In this document: in pieces, positions 21,856 to 35,269 of the stretch
How positions within the stretch are numbered: the stretch's first letter is position 1
How the letters are laid out: each line of letters opens with the position of its first letter
Source of the DNA: Liolophura sinensis
Lineage: Eukaryota; Mollusca; Polyplacophora; Chitonida; Chitonidae
Length of the DNA stretch: 64,000 bases
Assembly: GCF_032854445.1 (NCBI RefSeq)
Contig: NC_088303.1
Location: forward strand, 11,787,501-11,851,500
Reading direction: 5' to 3'
The notes under the pieces: model-generated
What the model was told of the DNA's origin: nothing
Seen by the model: only the letters and a program-made list of their open reading frames with translations
Databases searched by the model: none
Program-made: the position numbers and the translations under genes

Positions 21856-24470
21856 AGGCATGCACGGTTGTCCGTGCTTCAACAAGATCCATGCTCGGTT
21901 TGAAATTGCGCACATTTTTTTCCAAGTGTTTAAAAAAAATGTCTGGAATGTATGTTTGTGTTTCTGAACAACTCTGCTGATATTCGGAAGCCACCGCACC
22001 ACAATATGTAACGGAAATAAACAAGACTTAGGAAACGACATCACAACGCGGGAGAACTGAATTTGGATCATAACTGAACTTTAAGATTCCAACGTTTAAC
22101 GAATTACTTAGTGCGAGTAAATTCTTAAAAATGGAAACTTAGACATACATAAGTTCCATATACACCATGAAAAGATACATCATATAACTTTAATTATCGC
22201 ATTGTCCTTCCTTACCTACAGTCAACGGTTGTAGTATTGGGTTAAAGAGTTTGTGCTTTAACGAATTAGGGTGTATATTATTTTACTAGAGAATTTGCAT
22301 ATCTTAACCTCCAAGCTTTCCCCACAGACAAGCTAACCAATCAGTGGCGGCAATTTGCTGAACCCCAAATGCAATGCCATGAACTAGTGACGATTTGATC
22401 TGTTTACCAACACACTTTGATGATATCTTGTAATTAGATGCCTTGACCACCTGCCCGCCCTACCATACAGGCACCACAACCCGTACAATTTAATATATCT
22501 TAAACAAATGCCTGTGATCTGCGTGTTGATATGTGATAGTTAATAAAATAGTGATTTGCTGCAATCCATATGCAGTGTACATGTGGAGACAATCCTTAAA
22601 CCGTTTGAACTGTGAGGCAATCATGATACTGTTTGCACTTTGAGACAGTCATTGAACCGATCAGCTATCAGGCAATGATAACCAATTGAAATGTGATACA
22701 CTGGAGATACTGTATCAACTGTCAGGCAATCGGTGTACCACTATGGATGTGGCGAAATCAGTATACTATTCGAAGCGTAAAGGCAATCATTATACCGCAC
22801 AACTATTAGGCGATCTGCCAAGTATTTGATTAAGCTCTGGGTGTAATTATGAATTTCCACAATGTTTCGTATGTTGACGGGATGCATGTTTTCTTAACAA
22901 CTATATATGTGTACGCGCGTGTGCGCCACTACACACTGTGTGGTCCCGCCATTTTTGTAAGTGCAAAGTGTTCACTAGATTGCTCCAAATAAACTTCTTC
23001 AACACTGATGATGGGCATTCTTTCATCACTACACCGGTCTCATGCCGGCGGTTAGTTTGTTCAGTTTAATCTCCGTCACACAAGTGAAAGTATTCTTATG
23101 CACGACTTATTGCAGTCTCTGAATAAATACAAGCACATTTTTATGACGAAACGAGAAATACCCCGAATAGTTATTGTACATATTATTGGTACCTGCTCCA
23201 GTTAAACCATTGTATTGTACAGGTAGAAACTTTTCGCTGGAAAGACGTGTATGAACGGCCTGTAATATGGCCAGTGGATATTGTTGGTCATAGCATTATT
23301 GAATTTTCATCAATGTGATTTCGAAATCCAATACAAGCCCATCAGTTCAGACTTGTGTTTTTACAGATACATGTATAAATACCGATAGCCTAGTGTGTTT
23401 TTTGGATATAGGATTAGGTGATTTCTAAAGTACATGTAATCAGTAAGACCACAGAAAGGCAACTGTGCAGGAAGCATCAGTACTCCGCTGTTAAGCCTTT
23501 GCTATAAAGGTTTTAACTAGAAAAATAATCTCTCACATAAATATAACGAAAGGCTTCCAACAGAGAGTAAAACGCCTAGCAGCGAAATATAAATTCCACG
23601 TTGAGGAGAATTGTTAGCATTCTTCGCTGTAGTGTAAAAAAACGTGTGTCAATTAAACTCAAATAAAATACAAAACTAAACTGTAAGATGATGATAAGAT
23701 AGACAGACCTTCTGGAGTTTTTTGAGAATCTATGTTTGTTGGGTGCTTCATTGCATGTCTCAGACATAATGACCTCAGTGTATGTACATACAGCTTTTAA
23801 CAGGACGAACGTACTTCCGACATGAATAGAACTGAACAAAGTTACACCTACTCGGAATGTACATACGTTCAATGAACTTGAAAAATACTTCAACCGTATT
23901 TGACCGCATCACTTATTTCGTGAAAGATTTGTCAAACAGTAATGGTAATGTAAAGTTTTATACCAGTAAATTAGGACAACGAGCATTGCCAAATATTATG
24001 AACTTTATCTCCAGCACTCTTCGTGTCACACATACTACATTTCCCAGTTAGCAGTCTATGGTTAGTGGTTCTAAGTCTAGTTAATAATTTACGGCATTTA
24101 CATCACATTATACAGAGATAATTTACATACATGTACTGTACAAAAATCAGATTGACATTATGCCAACGTAACACTCTTACATATCCCGTCTCATTACATT
24201 GTAGCAATTAGCTTTAAATGGGGGTTTGAGAAAGGTTTCTGCTTTTTGAAACTATTCCTAAATATTTAAAATCATTTGCATTTTCTATATCTTTTCCACT
24301 TAAATTATATGCATGTATTCCTTGAGCTCTAGAAGTGATAATTTTTGTTTTGTCGTTATTCACCTGTAATTTCCAGGCACTGCTGTACCCCGGCTAAGAC
24401 ATAGGGGTTGTTTGTAAATAGTCTGTGCCAAGAGAAACCTGTAAACACCACTCAAAAATATAGACAGCTT
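21856..24470. other. intergenic between TRPC and the peroxidase cluster
   Basis: Beyond the TRPC 3' UTR I see no gene. At 22,590-22,810 a loose phrase 'aactgtnaggcaatcatgata' recurs about every 30-40 bp, probably a worn minisatellite. A 105-codon minus-strand frame at 23,576-23,893 has no family motif and I do not call it. Confidence 0.5.
22016..22021 (+). terminator. probable poly(A) signal of the TRPC gene
   Basis: AATAAA lies 161 nt after the TRPC stop codon (21,853-21,855). This is the first canonical hexamer downstream, a reasonable 3'-UTR length. Confidence 0.6.
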
Positions 24471-24835
24471 ACCAGATATGAAAAACAAAATGTTAACTTT
24501 GTTAGTTTTTATCCAGAATGTATGTCCCAGGGTCAGTCGAGATGAATTATCCCCTTGCCTCACGCAATTTTTAAAGTGAAGTAATAACCCGCATTTAAGA
24601 TATGCATGATTGATATGAAATCACGAGAATAAAGCACGACCGTGAACTACTAAGGCGCCTTGGTTCATTCATCCCTTCTTTTATTTCACTCCTGCCACCA
24701 AAAGATGGCACCGCAGGCGAACACGTAAATTTACATTGATAACGGAAAAGAATAGCAAGTATGACACATTGTAGATAGAAATTCCTTCATCAATAAACCA
24801 AAATACATTATATAATTTAGTAATTAAGTAATTTA

Positions 24836-24836
24836 G

Positions 24837-24866
<30 letters not shown>
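24836..24866. repeat. (TA)n microsatellite
   Basis: About 14 TA dinucleotides. The run and its flanks are absent from the matching places in units B and C. Confidence 0.95.
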
Positions 24867-24867
<1 letters not shown>

Positions 24868-27393
24868 GTCTCTGTCTTTTATTTTTGGGGATGTATTTCT
24901 TGTGGAAATTATGTAGTTTAGGGCAAATCTTTGGACTTTGGATATTCCTCCCCAAACGCTGTTGGCTTCGCAATTTTTAGTTAACCGCTCACGTCTATCC
25001 TATTTGAACCATCTTTCTCGCTGAATAGTTAAGTGGTGTGTATTAGTTCTAAGTTTGGATAATAGATTACGTTCTTTTGAGCCAAAATTCGACAAATAGA
25101 ACTCAAATTCAAAATTTATTTTCCATACTTTGTAAAATCATTAGATGATAAGCATATATTGACGTGCCAGTTTTTTGTCGAAACATTCGTCGTAGAGGTT
25201 ACCTGCTGGTGGTTTGGGGTGGGTAGGGTAACAATGTCAGCGGGTTATGGCGGAATACCTTAGAATATATCCGCGAGCAGGTAGGGGGTTAACGATGTCA
25301 GTCAGTGACTTGCAGAAGGCCTCTCAGGCAAGGTTATAATCCCACTGATTAACAACATTGTAATCAGGAAAGTCCTGCGGTGATTACCCGGTGTCTAAAT
25401 CTAATCCTTTATGGAAATGCTCCGTGTCAGCGGTTCAAATCCCCTAAGTAAACTCTTTTGTCAAGAGGATTGTATTCGTAAACTTTTCGAACCTTTCCCG
25501 GGTGGACACGTAATCTAGTTAAACGAGTACAGTCAGCACCTTGTAACTAACAATGCGTTTACCACTTAATAAATTTTAAATAAATAAATATATGGGCCTA
25601 CTGTACAATAACAAGTACATATGTTTTACAAAACGCTTCCTCAACCATCTCTTCCTTATAGTTTCATTAACAAATCAACAAGGTTGAAAATTTATTCAAC
25701 CTAGTTTTTGTCTCAAACTTGATATAGTTTAAATGGAAATCACGAAAACAAAACAGCAATTAATTATTAAGAGTAACGTAAACCAAACATTAATCAATGT
25801 AAATTTAACAGAATTTATTACGTTATGAAACAAATAACAAGTGTTCATTTTTAATGCAAAAAAGAGAAGACTCGCAATGTCAGTATGTTATGGTTCTTTA
25901 ACACATGCACTTTAAAGAAAAGTCCATTTGTCAATAATAACTATTAAAGTATCTAAACGATATCAAAGTCTCACTTTAACCCAAACAAATATACCCATAA
26001 TTGTTTTCTACACACCATCATATTTGCAAAATAGCACAATAAATAACATAAATAACATAATAAAGAAGTCATGCGTTAACAAAAATAAAAAAGTGTTTCG
26101 AGAAAGTCATGAAAGTGCTATTTATTAACCACGTGGATCTCAAAGCAATAGGTGAGGCAAGGAAAAACAGTTTATTGCTATCCTACATACAAGGTTTCAA
26201 TATGAAAGAGAACACAGTTCTATGAAGTAATAGTTCAAATGACTTTTGTAGATTGTTATTTGCCATGGTGATGAATGAGTGACCGGTATCTTTCTTCATA
26301 ATTGGAATTATTCAGCATTTTTCAGTTGTAATCGTTTTATACAAGTCTGGCTGCTTCATTCTCTTATCCACAGTCGCTATGAAAACAACTTTAGCTTATG
26401 CACATCTTGTGGAACTAGTATGTTGGCTGTGGTGGCTAATTATGTGTAAGTCAGTGGAGTACAAGCAGATATAAAACTTATAAGACCTATTATATGAACA
26501 GAGCTGAGCAAATTCGTTCCTTAATATTAATGTTTTCTGTGTTTCACTCTATTCTTCTAAGAGCTAATTCTTTAAGAGATTTTTATAGAGAAAGTCCTGC
26601 TGATAAATACCAGTGAACATGTTTAACCACAGGTATATGTTCTAGTCCTACTTAAGTGCGTTTAAACTCTTTTAGAGGGAAAATCCTCTTTAAAAGAATT
26701 CAGGTATATGAAAGAAAATGATTGAAGTGACTGAAGTGGAAGAAAAGAAGCAATAATATTTTTGTTGCAAAGAGGATAATCCGCTTGTAGTCAGGAGTAA
26801 TTGGTTAGATCTAGTTAAAGGTAAACCCTTGACATTTGAGGAATGAAATGAGAATCGGAGGGTGGGGTGGTGGAGTAGAAGGGACAGGGGTAGTGGGTGA
26901 GATGTTACATATGTCAAGAGACGCACACACGTTTCCTATTTTAAAATATGTTACTGACTGATTATAAAAATGGTCATAGATATTAGTATAGGTCTTCCCC
27001 ATTTTTAATTCCAATACAAACAGACAATATACATTTAACTTTTTCTATAGTTTAACTTCAAACTAGAAGAAAAAGACTCATTATTTTTATTAAAATTGAT
27101 ACAGTAACTGTGTGGCTTACCATTTGAATGGATTAGTATGCATTTGAAGGGTTTGTTAATACTAATCTCAGACCACTAGCCCAAATCTTAGATTATTTTA
27201 CTAATTACAGTAATTCAGTTTAATACCAAATATATTTCTTGAAAATGTAACCAATAGATTATCACTCAATAATCCATGTAATACCTGAACTCGACAATAA
27301 GTGTTTGGCAAGTAAAATGGGAACTCTCACTGACCCCTCCCGCCGCCCGCTCTTCCCCTACCCACTAATCCCTACCCCCAAGGGCACATCCTG

Positions 27394-27423
27394 TGACGTC
27401 ACCTCAGGTGAGAGGATATATAA
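27394..27423 (+). promoter_or_regulatory. core promoter of peroxidase A: CRE-like site, palindrome, TATA box
   Basis: TGACGTCA (27,394-27,401) is a perfect CRE/ATF palindrome. It is followed at once by CACCTCAGGTG (27,400-27,410) and by TATATAA (27,417-27,423), 104 nt before the ATG. The whole block is conserved in units B and C. The implied start of transcription is near 27,447. Confidence 0.75.
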
Positions 27424-27520
27424 CCTTCCTGTTCTGCTGATATTTCACATCACCTCTCACAATTTGAACGGAGAACACCACCAGCGATATTTAGCAAGGG
27501 ATAGAGAGCAGCCACCGAAA

Positions 27521-30500
27521 ATGAGGTAAGTGATCATTTTGGGTCAACTCGACATAAATCTTTGCTAAGTTAATAAGTCAAACCATATAAAAAGTGTGCT
27601 TACGTTTTGGCACATTTTTAAGGCTTTCTAAAGCAGCATTTCATTGTACATATGTTTGTTTCATTGTACATATGTTAAGATTATATACATGAACCGCATT
27701 CCTGTGTTAAATGCCGATCCACCGGAAGCCAAAGGGTTTTCCATCTGGTTACGCAAGGTTGATTACCCTGCTCAACATGGTAGGGGTCAGTTAAAAGGGA
27801 TAGAATATAAATTGACCTGTTTCTTACTTCACGTGTACCATATCTTGTTTTGTTCCAGGTTCCCAGCTGTGTGTCTGATCAGTGTCGTTTGCGGATTGCT
27901 TACGGTAAGATTTAATGTCTACATCTGAATCTGTAACAAATTATACCAGAAAGAACTGCCCCTATTTATGAAATGCCATCGACTCGGGGTCACAATAATA
28001 GAAGGGCTCTAGGGAAAGCACTGATATTAGAGACGAGGCTCTAATATCAGTTAGAGCCGAGAATTTGTTAATACCGCAACGGTTTTCGAACCAGCGACCT
28101 ATTTATTCGTCATAGGAATTGCACAACAGTAATAGTGTTGTCCTGATTTAGGATTGTAATAACTGGGAATAGCTCATGTCCAAGTGCTCAGAATTAAGCA
28201 GGACCACTCCTGGGCCCAGTTTCACAAAGCGTACGACATTTTTTTTAATCGTATATTTGTCGTACGATATTTTGTACGTTACAATTACTGTACCATCTTT
28301 GTAAAACTGGGCACTGGTTCCGAACCTGAACACAGGTCATTTCTGTCTGAGGCACTAGATGATACAGTATTATTCGATGTCGTAAGGGAACTGCATTATG
28401 CAATGGCACTTACAATAGTTTAACACATTTTGGAGAGTTACTTATCCTCTCCAGGCAACGTCTTGTACTTTTACTCAACCACGCTATCCCGTCCCTAACG
28501 GGAATGAAACGACCTTAGGTGAGATTGGGTGCGTACACAGCGAGTGTGATTACGCGACTTAGTCTTTTTCAACAGAATATTGTTTATAGTTTCGAAGCCG
28601 TAAACAAAAACACTTATTGCAGAGATGCCAGGCTGTGAACTTCGGGACGACCAAGAGGCTTATCGACATTGCCAGAAGAACGTCTGCCAAAGAAGACGCT
28701 TTATACCAGCTCAGATTCCAAAACGGTATGTGACCTTGGCAGATGATGTCACTGATTTGTCGTCCATGTGAGGTTTATTTACAACCAGGGAATGAAACTG
28801 TTTTTCTCATCAGAGATACTTCATTTATATTGAATAATGCCTTTGTCTTTCTTCTCTTCTATGACGTGTTTTCTCCTAAAATTTTATTCATGAAACCAAA
28901 ACGTCTATCTGAGTAGAGATTGAACACAGGCACTGTGTTAAACTGTATTCAGTGGCTCGTTTCCAATTTCTCTTCCAGTTTTTTCGACTACAGTTATAAT
29001 TAATAATAATTGGCAGAGGATTTTAGAAACATTTGTGAGACGTATGGTGTCTCAGATCTTTCTGCCAATTATATTTATCTTGGCTGATTTTCGCTGAGCG
29101 CTAGGATTTGAAAAACCCGCCTTAGCGCAAAATGCAGATTGTATTACTAAGTTGGATATTTCATTGGCAGGAGTTGATAAGAGGACTGAGGATTTCAAAA
29201 CCATAGAAGCAGCAATGTTTGAAGAGACACCGGAACATGCTTTGGAGATCAACAGACAGAGTAGACTGGTTAACTGGATATCTTTTCTAATCAGGTACTC
29301 AAGGTGATCAGGTCGTTAAGGTCTTGATATGCATCCAGAAATGTGAGGAATAAAAATCAGCTCGCATTTTTCAAGATGCAAAAATATTTTTTTTGAAATC
29401 TAAGGTTTATGCTGTATCTTCACACTTGGTATGGTTGGGGCAATAACACAATAACATAAATGTGTGCACAACCAGTGTCAAGACTGACAGCTATGCTTGG
29501 TTTCACTTTTCTTTTGCGTATAAATGTAAGTTCTGAAAAGGTATTGTAATGTTACATAACACTTCATCATCAACCACACGCTCTGGATTTCTACATGCAA
29601 ATAACTATCGACATAATAATTAGAAGTTACAAATACAATTTTGCAGGAGGGAGAAAGTCAATGCCACGGTGAGAGAGATCATTGACTTTGCCAAACTTCC
29701 CAAACACTTGGACACTGTTTACTGCCCATATGAGTTTTCCGAGAAATGTACGAGATCCAAATACCGGTCTGTGGACGGAAGCTGCAACAATCTGCAGCAG
29801 CCGCTGCGAGGAGCAAGCTTTACTCCATTCGCCAGAGAGATGCTTGCCGAATACGAAACAAGTAAGCATATGTATTTCACGGGCAGCAGTATGAGCCAGG
29901 AGCGCTGTAGTTCCAATCAAATAATTGTGTTGTTTTCTTTGGCCCCACAACAAGTGTATATTATTTGACTGGTTTACGCTGTATTCAAAATTTTTCAATT
30001 ATACATCGCCGGCTCAGATTATGGTGGGAGAAAGATACACCCACAAAGTTAGTTACGTTCTCGCCTAAGGCGAAACCATCGACTTTATCTGGTTCTGTCT
30101 CGTCAAATAGTTCGTGTCGCCAATAGATTACAGAAGTATGCCATTGTTGTAAGACACTGTGCAATTCGACTTCGAAAATAGAGAGGTATGGCAGAGACTT
30201 CCATTTGCATTAGAACTTTACCGTGAACTTTTCTCTTGTTTCATGCCAGCTGTCGCTCAAATTTCTGTTCAGATTTAACTGACAGAAACTTTGTCATACT
30301 CTCTGTCTGTGGTTTATTAACGTTTCCGGCCTACATTTGTCAGGTGTTGACGGCATGGACGACCAGCCCCGTCAGCATGGTAAGACCGGGAGGTTACCCA
30401 GCGCTAGGGCTGTCAGCCGGGCAGTCCATCAAGGGAACTTTGCGGAGAAGACGGACCGGGATATCAGCTCCATCTTCACATTCTGGGGCCAGTTCATGGC

Positions 30501-33500
30501 ACACATGATTTCTGACAGAGCCGTCGCTACAGGTAACTCGCCGTTGACGCTTGAAAACCGTTCCACAAGAGCATTCCATATTCTGTAGAACAATAATGTT
30601 ATCCTTTTAGATAACTTTGACGTGTTTTATGTGAATACGTGAAATAAAAAGAAGTGAACGCATGTGTTATCATTTATGAGGGTGGCTCCAATTCGCTGTC
30701 TGTATGATGTCAAGTAACTTGTAACACGAATTGTAAGTGAGTGAGTGAGTGAGTACTCAGGGTTTAACGTCGTTTGACAAATTGTAAAGATTATAGACCT
30801 TTAATTTAGAAGTTACCAGCTAAAGGTGTGTGATGTAGCTATGTGCACCTGGATGCCCATGGAGGGACAGACAGTTAGGAAAACATGAAAACACTTACAC
30901 GGTGTAACGCAAATACGCACCGTACATCCATACTAAGCCACTGCTCATTATTATAGTCAGCCCATGTAACCATCCATTATTGAACTTATTTGGTTTACTG
31001 TGAAAGTAGGAGTTCATTTATAGTTTCTGAGAAAGATGTTTAATGTCACATTTCCATCTGATAGGATACAACAGCACCAGGGTGGACTGCTGCTCGCAAG
31101 ATGTCCCCACGTAAGTGTCATTGCTGTTTCTCTGAGGATTTCTACACTTACATCCATTTGCCTTTTCTGTGTAAGGAACTCATGTCGTGTACAGAAACTC
31201 GATTGCTTCAGACGTGTACTCAAATTAGTTTAATATTTCCACTTGGCTCCCCAAAATCGTTAGAGGGCGACATGATAGAAGGAGAGAATGCATCTCAGCT
31301 TGTCGTTAGAGAATTTCTATGTATGGTTGCACGTTGTATGCCAAGAATTTGTTCATTTTTATCTGTATTTTTGCAGACCTCGTTCTGAATGTTTCAACAT
31401 CGACATTCCGGAAGGGGACCCGTTCAGAAAGGATGGGCGGACCTGTTTGGGATTTTTGAGGTCTATGGAAACAACGACTATGGGATGTGTGACCGGTACA
31501 AACTTTTGACTTTCTCCTTTACATGTAAAACACTAGTTCATTTTACTCTTGTGGAAGATGCACTTTCGACATGGGTACGGCATTCTTCTTTTTCCACCAA
31601 CTACTAATTACACAGATAATTTATGTGACGCTACGGCCGAAAATATTGTTCACTGATAACTGTAACTTTGGCCTACATCTAATTTTCAATGGACCAATTG
31701 AAACATTGTCGGTGGCTGAGTGATACTTTAAACAAACCAAACCCAGGCTAATCGACAAACTAATGTGTTTAGAATGAATCATTACCAGCACTTAAATATA
31801 TTTAGCAGTACATAACTGATTGTATGATGCACAGGTAAAAGAGAGCAGCTGAATCTCGCATCTTCCTACATTGACGGTAGCGCGGTGTACGGGTCACACA
31901 ACGAAAAGGTGGAATATCTGAGAAGGCATCACGGTGGTAAGCTGTTTTATCAAACCACAGTTAAAAAGCCACATATATGATATAAATATATATGAATATC
32001 CATTGATACTTACGTCAAAATGAATACGACAAAATATTCGCCAAGTTTAATAATAACAGCATTCAGCTTTCCAGAGAAATAATCAGAAATGCACCTCGCT
32101 TGAAGAACCTGGCTTTAAGACACACCATGTATACGGTTTTTGATCAATGGTTTAAACGTACTTTGAGCACCTCCTCTACCCAGCGTTGTGTTATTACATA
32201 ATATGCAGGCGAGCTGTGGACGTCTGAACCGAATGAGCTTCCACATAAGTCCCATCCCAATGCGATCGCCGAAAAGATGGGATTGGCCTTTGCACGAGCA
32301 GGTAAGTCAACAAAACTCTTTTACTTCAGAGGAAATAGTGTTTAATTGTTTTCCAGCACCCTTAAAAATTCGTTGGATAAAAATTCGTCTGCGTATAATA
32401 CTGGATATCGTTTTATCCCAATGTTACGTTTTACAAGTGGGCACTTAATCAGTTAGGGCCATCTAACTACTAATTTACGAAAATGGCAACTCATTAAACA
32501 GTCTAAAGAGACGCTTGAGAGTACTTTATTGTACTTTTCTACAAACAGGTGATCCTAGAGCACCGGAAGTAGCCATGCTGACAGGAATCCACACGATATG
32601 GCTGAGAGAACACAACCGTATTGCTCGTGAGCTGGCCGTTATCAACCGGTTTTGGGATGACGAAAAGCTGTACCAGGAGGCGAGGAGAATCGTCGTGGCT
32701 TTAATCCAGCACATCACCTACAGCGAGTGGTTGCCAGTTCTGCTAGGCCCAGCCATAGTTAAGGACTACGATCTTCTCCCACGGGTCTCTGGATTCTACA
32801 CAGAGTATGATCCCGCAGTGGACGCCTCCACCACTAACGTCGTATCCACTGCAGCGTTCCGCTTCGGTCATTCACTGGTCACCTCCACCTTTCCTTTATG
32901 TAAAAAAGACTTCACACAAGGTAGCTCTCCTGCCTTGAAGCTAGGAGATATATTCTTCCAGTCTAACCAATACCTGCTGCATGAACAGGGCCTAATGAGA
33001 GGGCTGTTGACAAAGCCCGCGGCTTCCATGGATGCCATCGTCACCAACGATCTAACCAACAAACTGTTCAAAACTCATCAGGGAAACGGTGGTGATCTGG
33101 TAGCGTTCAATATCCAGAGAGGCAGAGATCACGGACTTCCCTCGTACAACTCTTGGAGGACTTTCACTGGTCTGCCCTCGGCGTCTTCCTTTACAGGGGC
33201 GGGCGGATTTGTGGACATCCCCGAAGACACCGTCCAGGCTCTGGCCAGTGTTTATAGGTGAGTCTCCAGGGTGGAATGTTAAAATGGTTTGTGGTAACGC
33301 TGGAAGCTTTTAAATCAATCATTCATGTTCCGTTGGAAAGTAAATCAGAATAACACGAATGGGGCTTAGAACAGTATTTTAGTAACTCATTACTAATAAG
33401 TTACTAAAAGACCGGGCCTAAAAATTACTAATGAGCTACTTAAAGTTTGCTACTGTCGTTCTATCCTTTTTACTTCAAGAACTAAATTCGAAAAGATTCG

Positions 33501-34638
33501 CTTCAGCGGTTGTTTTAAAGTGGATGTAATATATTTTCAGTCACCCTGATGACGTGGACATCTGGACGGGGGGTGTCTCGGAGAGGCCTGTACCAGGAGG
33601 TTTGTTAGGCCCGGTGTTTTCACACCTTCTGGCCCGTCAGTTCAGCCGTTACCGGCAGGGGGATAGGTTTTGGTATGAGACGTCGGAGGAGCCCCAAGGT
33701 TTTACAGCCGGTGAGTTACTATACTACTTTTACCATGTATGCGACCGTTTGTGAATATTTTTAATTCCTGTAGTTAGTCAGTTTGTTATGGTTTTAGTTG
33801 AAGGTTCTGTTTGTAAGCTGCATTTGAATTATTAATGTAACGATGTTATGGTTAAAGGATTGGTTTCGCATACCAAGCGTAGATTTCTAGCCCCGAGTCT
33901 CAAGTCGTTCTGACCGTGTATTGTACACGAATGATTGGCGTCAGCTTTGTTGTAGACCTTTAAAACGGAGGGCTCTGAGATTTGCACTGTCAAGTAATTG
34001 TTATCCCAGTAATATAACGTTCATGTCATCTTAATCCTTACTCTTATCTAACCCAAGAAGCATAGCACCAGTAATAAGAAATGTGTTTTTTTTTCTTTTC
34101 GTGTTTTCAGCTCAGCTGAAGCAGATTCGGATGATGACCTTTGCCCGTATTATGTGCAACAGCTTTGACGTTGACACGGTCCAGCCACAGGCATTCCGCA
34201 TGGCATCAACTAAAGGGTAAATACCTGATTTAATTAGGTGTTTTACGACCTACTCAAGAATATTTCTCTGAAACACTTTGAAGAAACCATGAATCTATTA
34301 GTCTGCTATGAGTCTGTATTTGTGGCGTGTAATATTGGACAATTATGCGAAAACAAATACTCCAAGCCAAATATGGTTTCGACTTTTCGTAATTGTTCTA
34401 TATATATTTTTTCTGATAACAATGCCCACATTCTGGTGGTGCGAAATTACCACATAGGTCCTGATGTGCCTGTTTTTTTTCTAAATCTACGAATCACAGG
34501 GAAAGTAACAGAAGGCCATTCTTTAGAACAGAATTAGAGTAGTCTTCTTGCGAAAATCTTAACAATGATTTTGTTTCTTTCAGAAATGAAAGGATGTCTT
34601 GTTTAGATCTTCCACAACTGGACCTGTCACTTTGGTGA
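27521..34638 (+). CDS. secreted animal haem peroxidase, copy A (14 exons, intact)
   Basis: Animal haem peroxidase (peroxinectin/chorion/myeloperoxidase superfamily): an extracellular enzyme oxidising substrates with H2O2. Exons: 27521-27525, 27859-27904, 28623-28725, 29171-29294, 29647-29861, 30344-30532, 31065-31110, 31377-31495, 31835-31936, 32209-32301, 32549-33257, 33541-33710, 34111-34216, 34584-34638. Phases all join: 693 residues. MRFPAVCLISVVCGLLT is a signal peptide split across exons 1-2. KYRSVDGSCNN and GASFTPF in exon 5 are family hallmarks. Distal site WGQFMAH: Gln214, His218, but Ala217 where Asp is usual. Ca loop SYIDGSAVYGS in exon 9. GDPRAPE gives distal Arg351 and haem-linking Glu354. 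FRFGHSL holds proximal His455; FNIQRGRDHG holds Asn535. The last exon ends LPQLDLSLW, the usual family C-terminus, so the in-frame TAA at 34,218 is intronic, just after the GTAAAT donor. Confidence 0.92.
28018..28066. repeat. inverted repeat (hairpin) in peroxidase intron 2
   Basis: 'tgatattagag' and 'ctctaatatca' are 11-bp perfect arms around a 6-bp loop at about 28,021-28,048. Copy C keeps the same arms (about 48,965); copy B has a changed left arm ('tgatattaaag'). Confidence 0.7.
29961..30040 (-). mobile_element. old SINE fragment in peroxidase intron 5 (copy A)
   Basis: 'ttatttgactggtttacgct', 'gtattcaaaatttttcaatt' and 'gattatggtgggag' match the reversed SINE body. The same fragment is at about 40,222-40,297 (B) and 50,908-50,985 (C), so it predates the triplication. 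Confidence 0.7.
30736..30775 (-). mobile_element. (GTGA)n SINE-tail remnant in intron 6 (copy A)
   Basis: 'gtgagtgagtgagtgagtac' then 'tcagggtttaacgtcgtt' is the reverse of the ACTCACTC tail and 'acgacgttaaaccc' core of the element at 54,976. Counterparts lie near 40,986 and 51,686 with fewer GTGA units. Confidence 0.7.
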
Positions 34639-35059
34639 GATTTGATGTCATGGTCCTTTAGGAGCTGTGATCGCTTTGAACACTGGACTGTGAAGGAGAG
34701 AATCACACGTATACCGAATAACACATTACACATCGTACGTGTAAATATCACATCTGAACGACTGTTTCTGTGAAACTGTTTTTCCATCAGATCATCTTAA
34801 CTTCACGCCTCTTCGCTTTAACGTTGACTCATTGTGAACCCAGCTAATATGCCAAACAGTGACTGCTTTAGTGTTAGTATTAGTATTTGCTGTCTTATTG
34901 TCTAAACTAGCTGTAATCACATACTGTGATGATATGTGGGTGTTTGATTAGAGATTTAAAGGACACTATGTAAATATTGTATATATGTTTACTAAAATGT
35001 TCACAGTAGTGATGGAATTGTATATAGAGAGAATATGGTGCATCTAAATTATATGTATG

Positions 35060-35080
35060 TTTGATCATTAAATCATGTTT
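35060..35080 (+). terminator. candidate poly(A) signal of peroxidase A
   Basis: ATTAAA within 'gatcattaaatcatg' lies about 430 nt after the stop and is kept in all three copies. It is a common variant signal; a canonical AATAAA occurs nearby only in copy B (45,362). Confidence 0.4.
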
Positions 35081-35269
35081 TATACAAATTTGATACATTT
35101 TAAAATATACAGTAAATATGAAATACTGGCATTTTGTTTCTTGTTATACTTTGCGATAGAGAGCGCCTAGAGAGATGACACACGCAGCACTGAAAACACT
35201 AGCGACGTCAGTGACTTCACCTTGTTGTCTGGTTGAGTCTTTTGTGGTCATTTCCCCTCGATCTCACGA

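Noticed and set aside
23576-23893. Minus-strand 105-codon ORF
   Set aside because: No recognisable motif, AT-rich composition, and no splice or promoter support.
29052-29252. Minus-strand ORF recurring at 39,165 and 49,960 (MISKACSGVSSNIAAS...)
   Set aside because: It is the antisense shadow of peroxidase exon 4, repeated because the exon is triplicated.
34218-34220. In-frame TAA after exon 13 as the peroxidase stop codon
   Set aside because: The TAA lies within a good donor (GG|GTAAAT), and splicing to 34,584 supplies the conserved family C-terminus LPQLDLSLW with matching phase; copy C shows the same.
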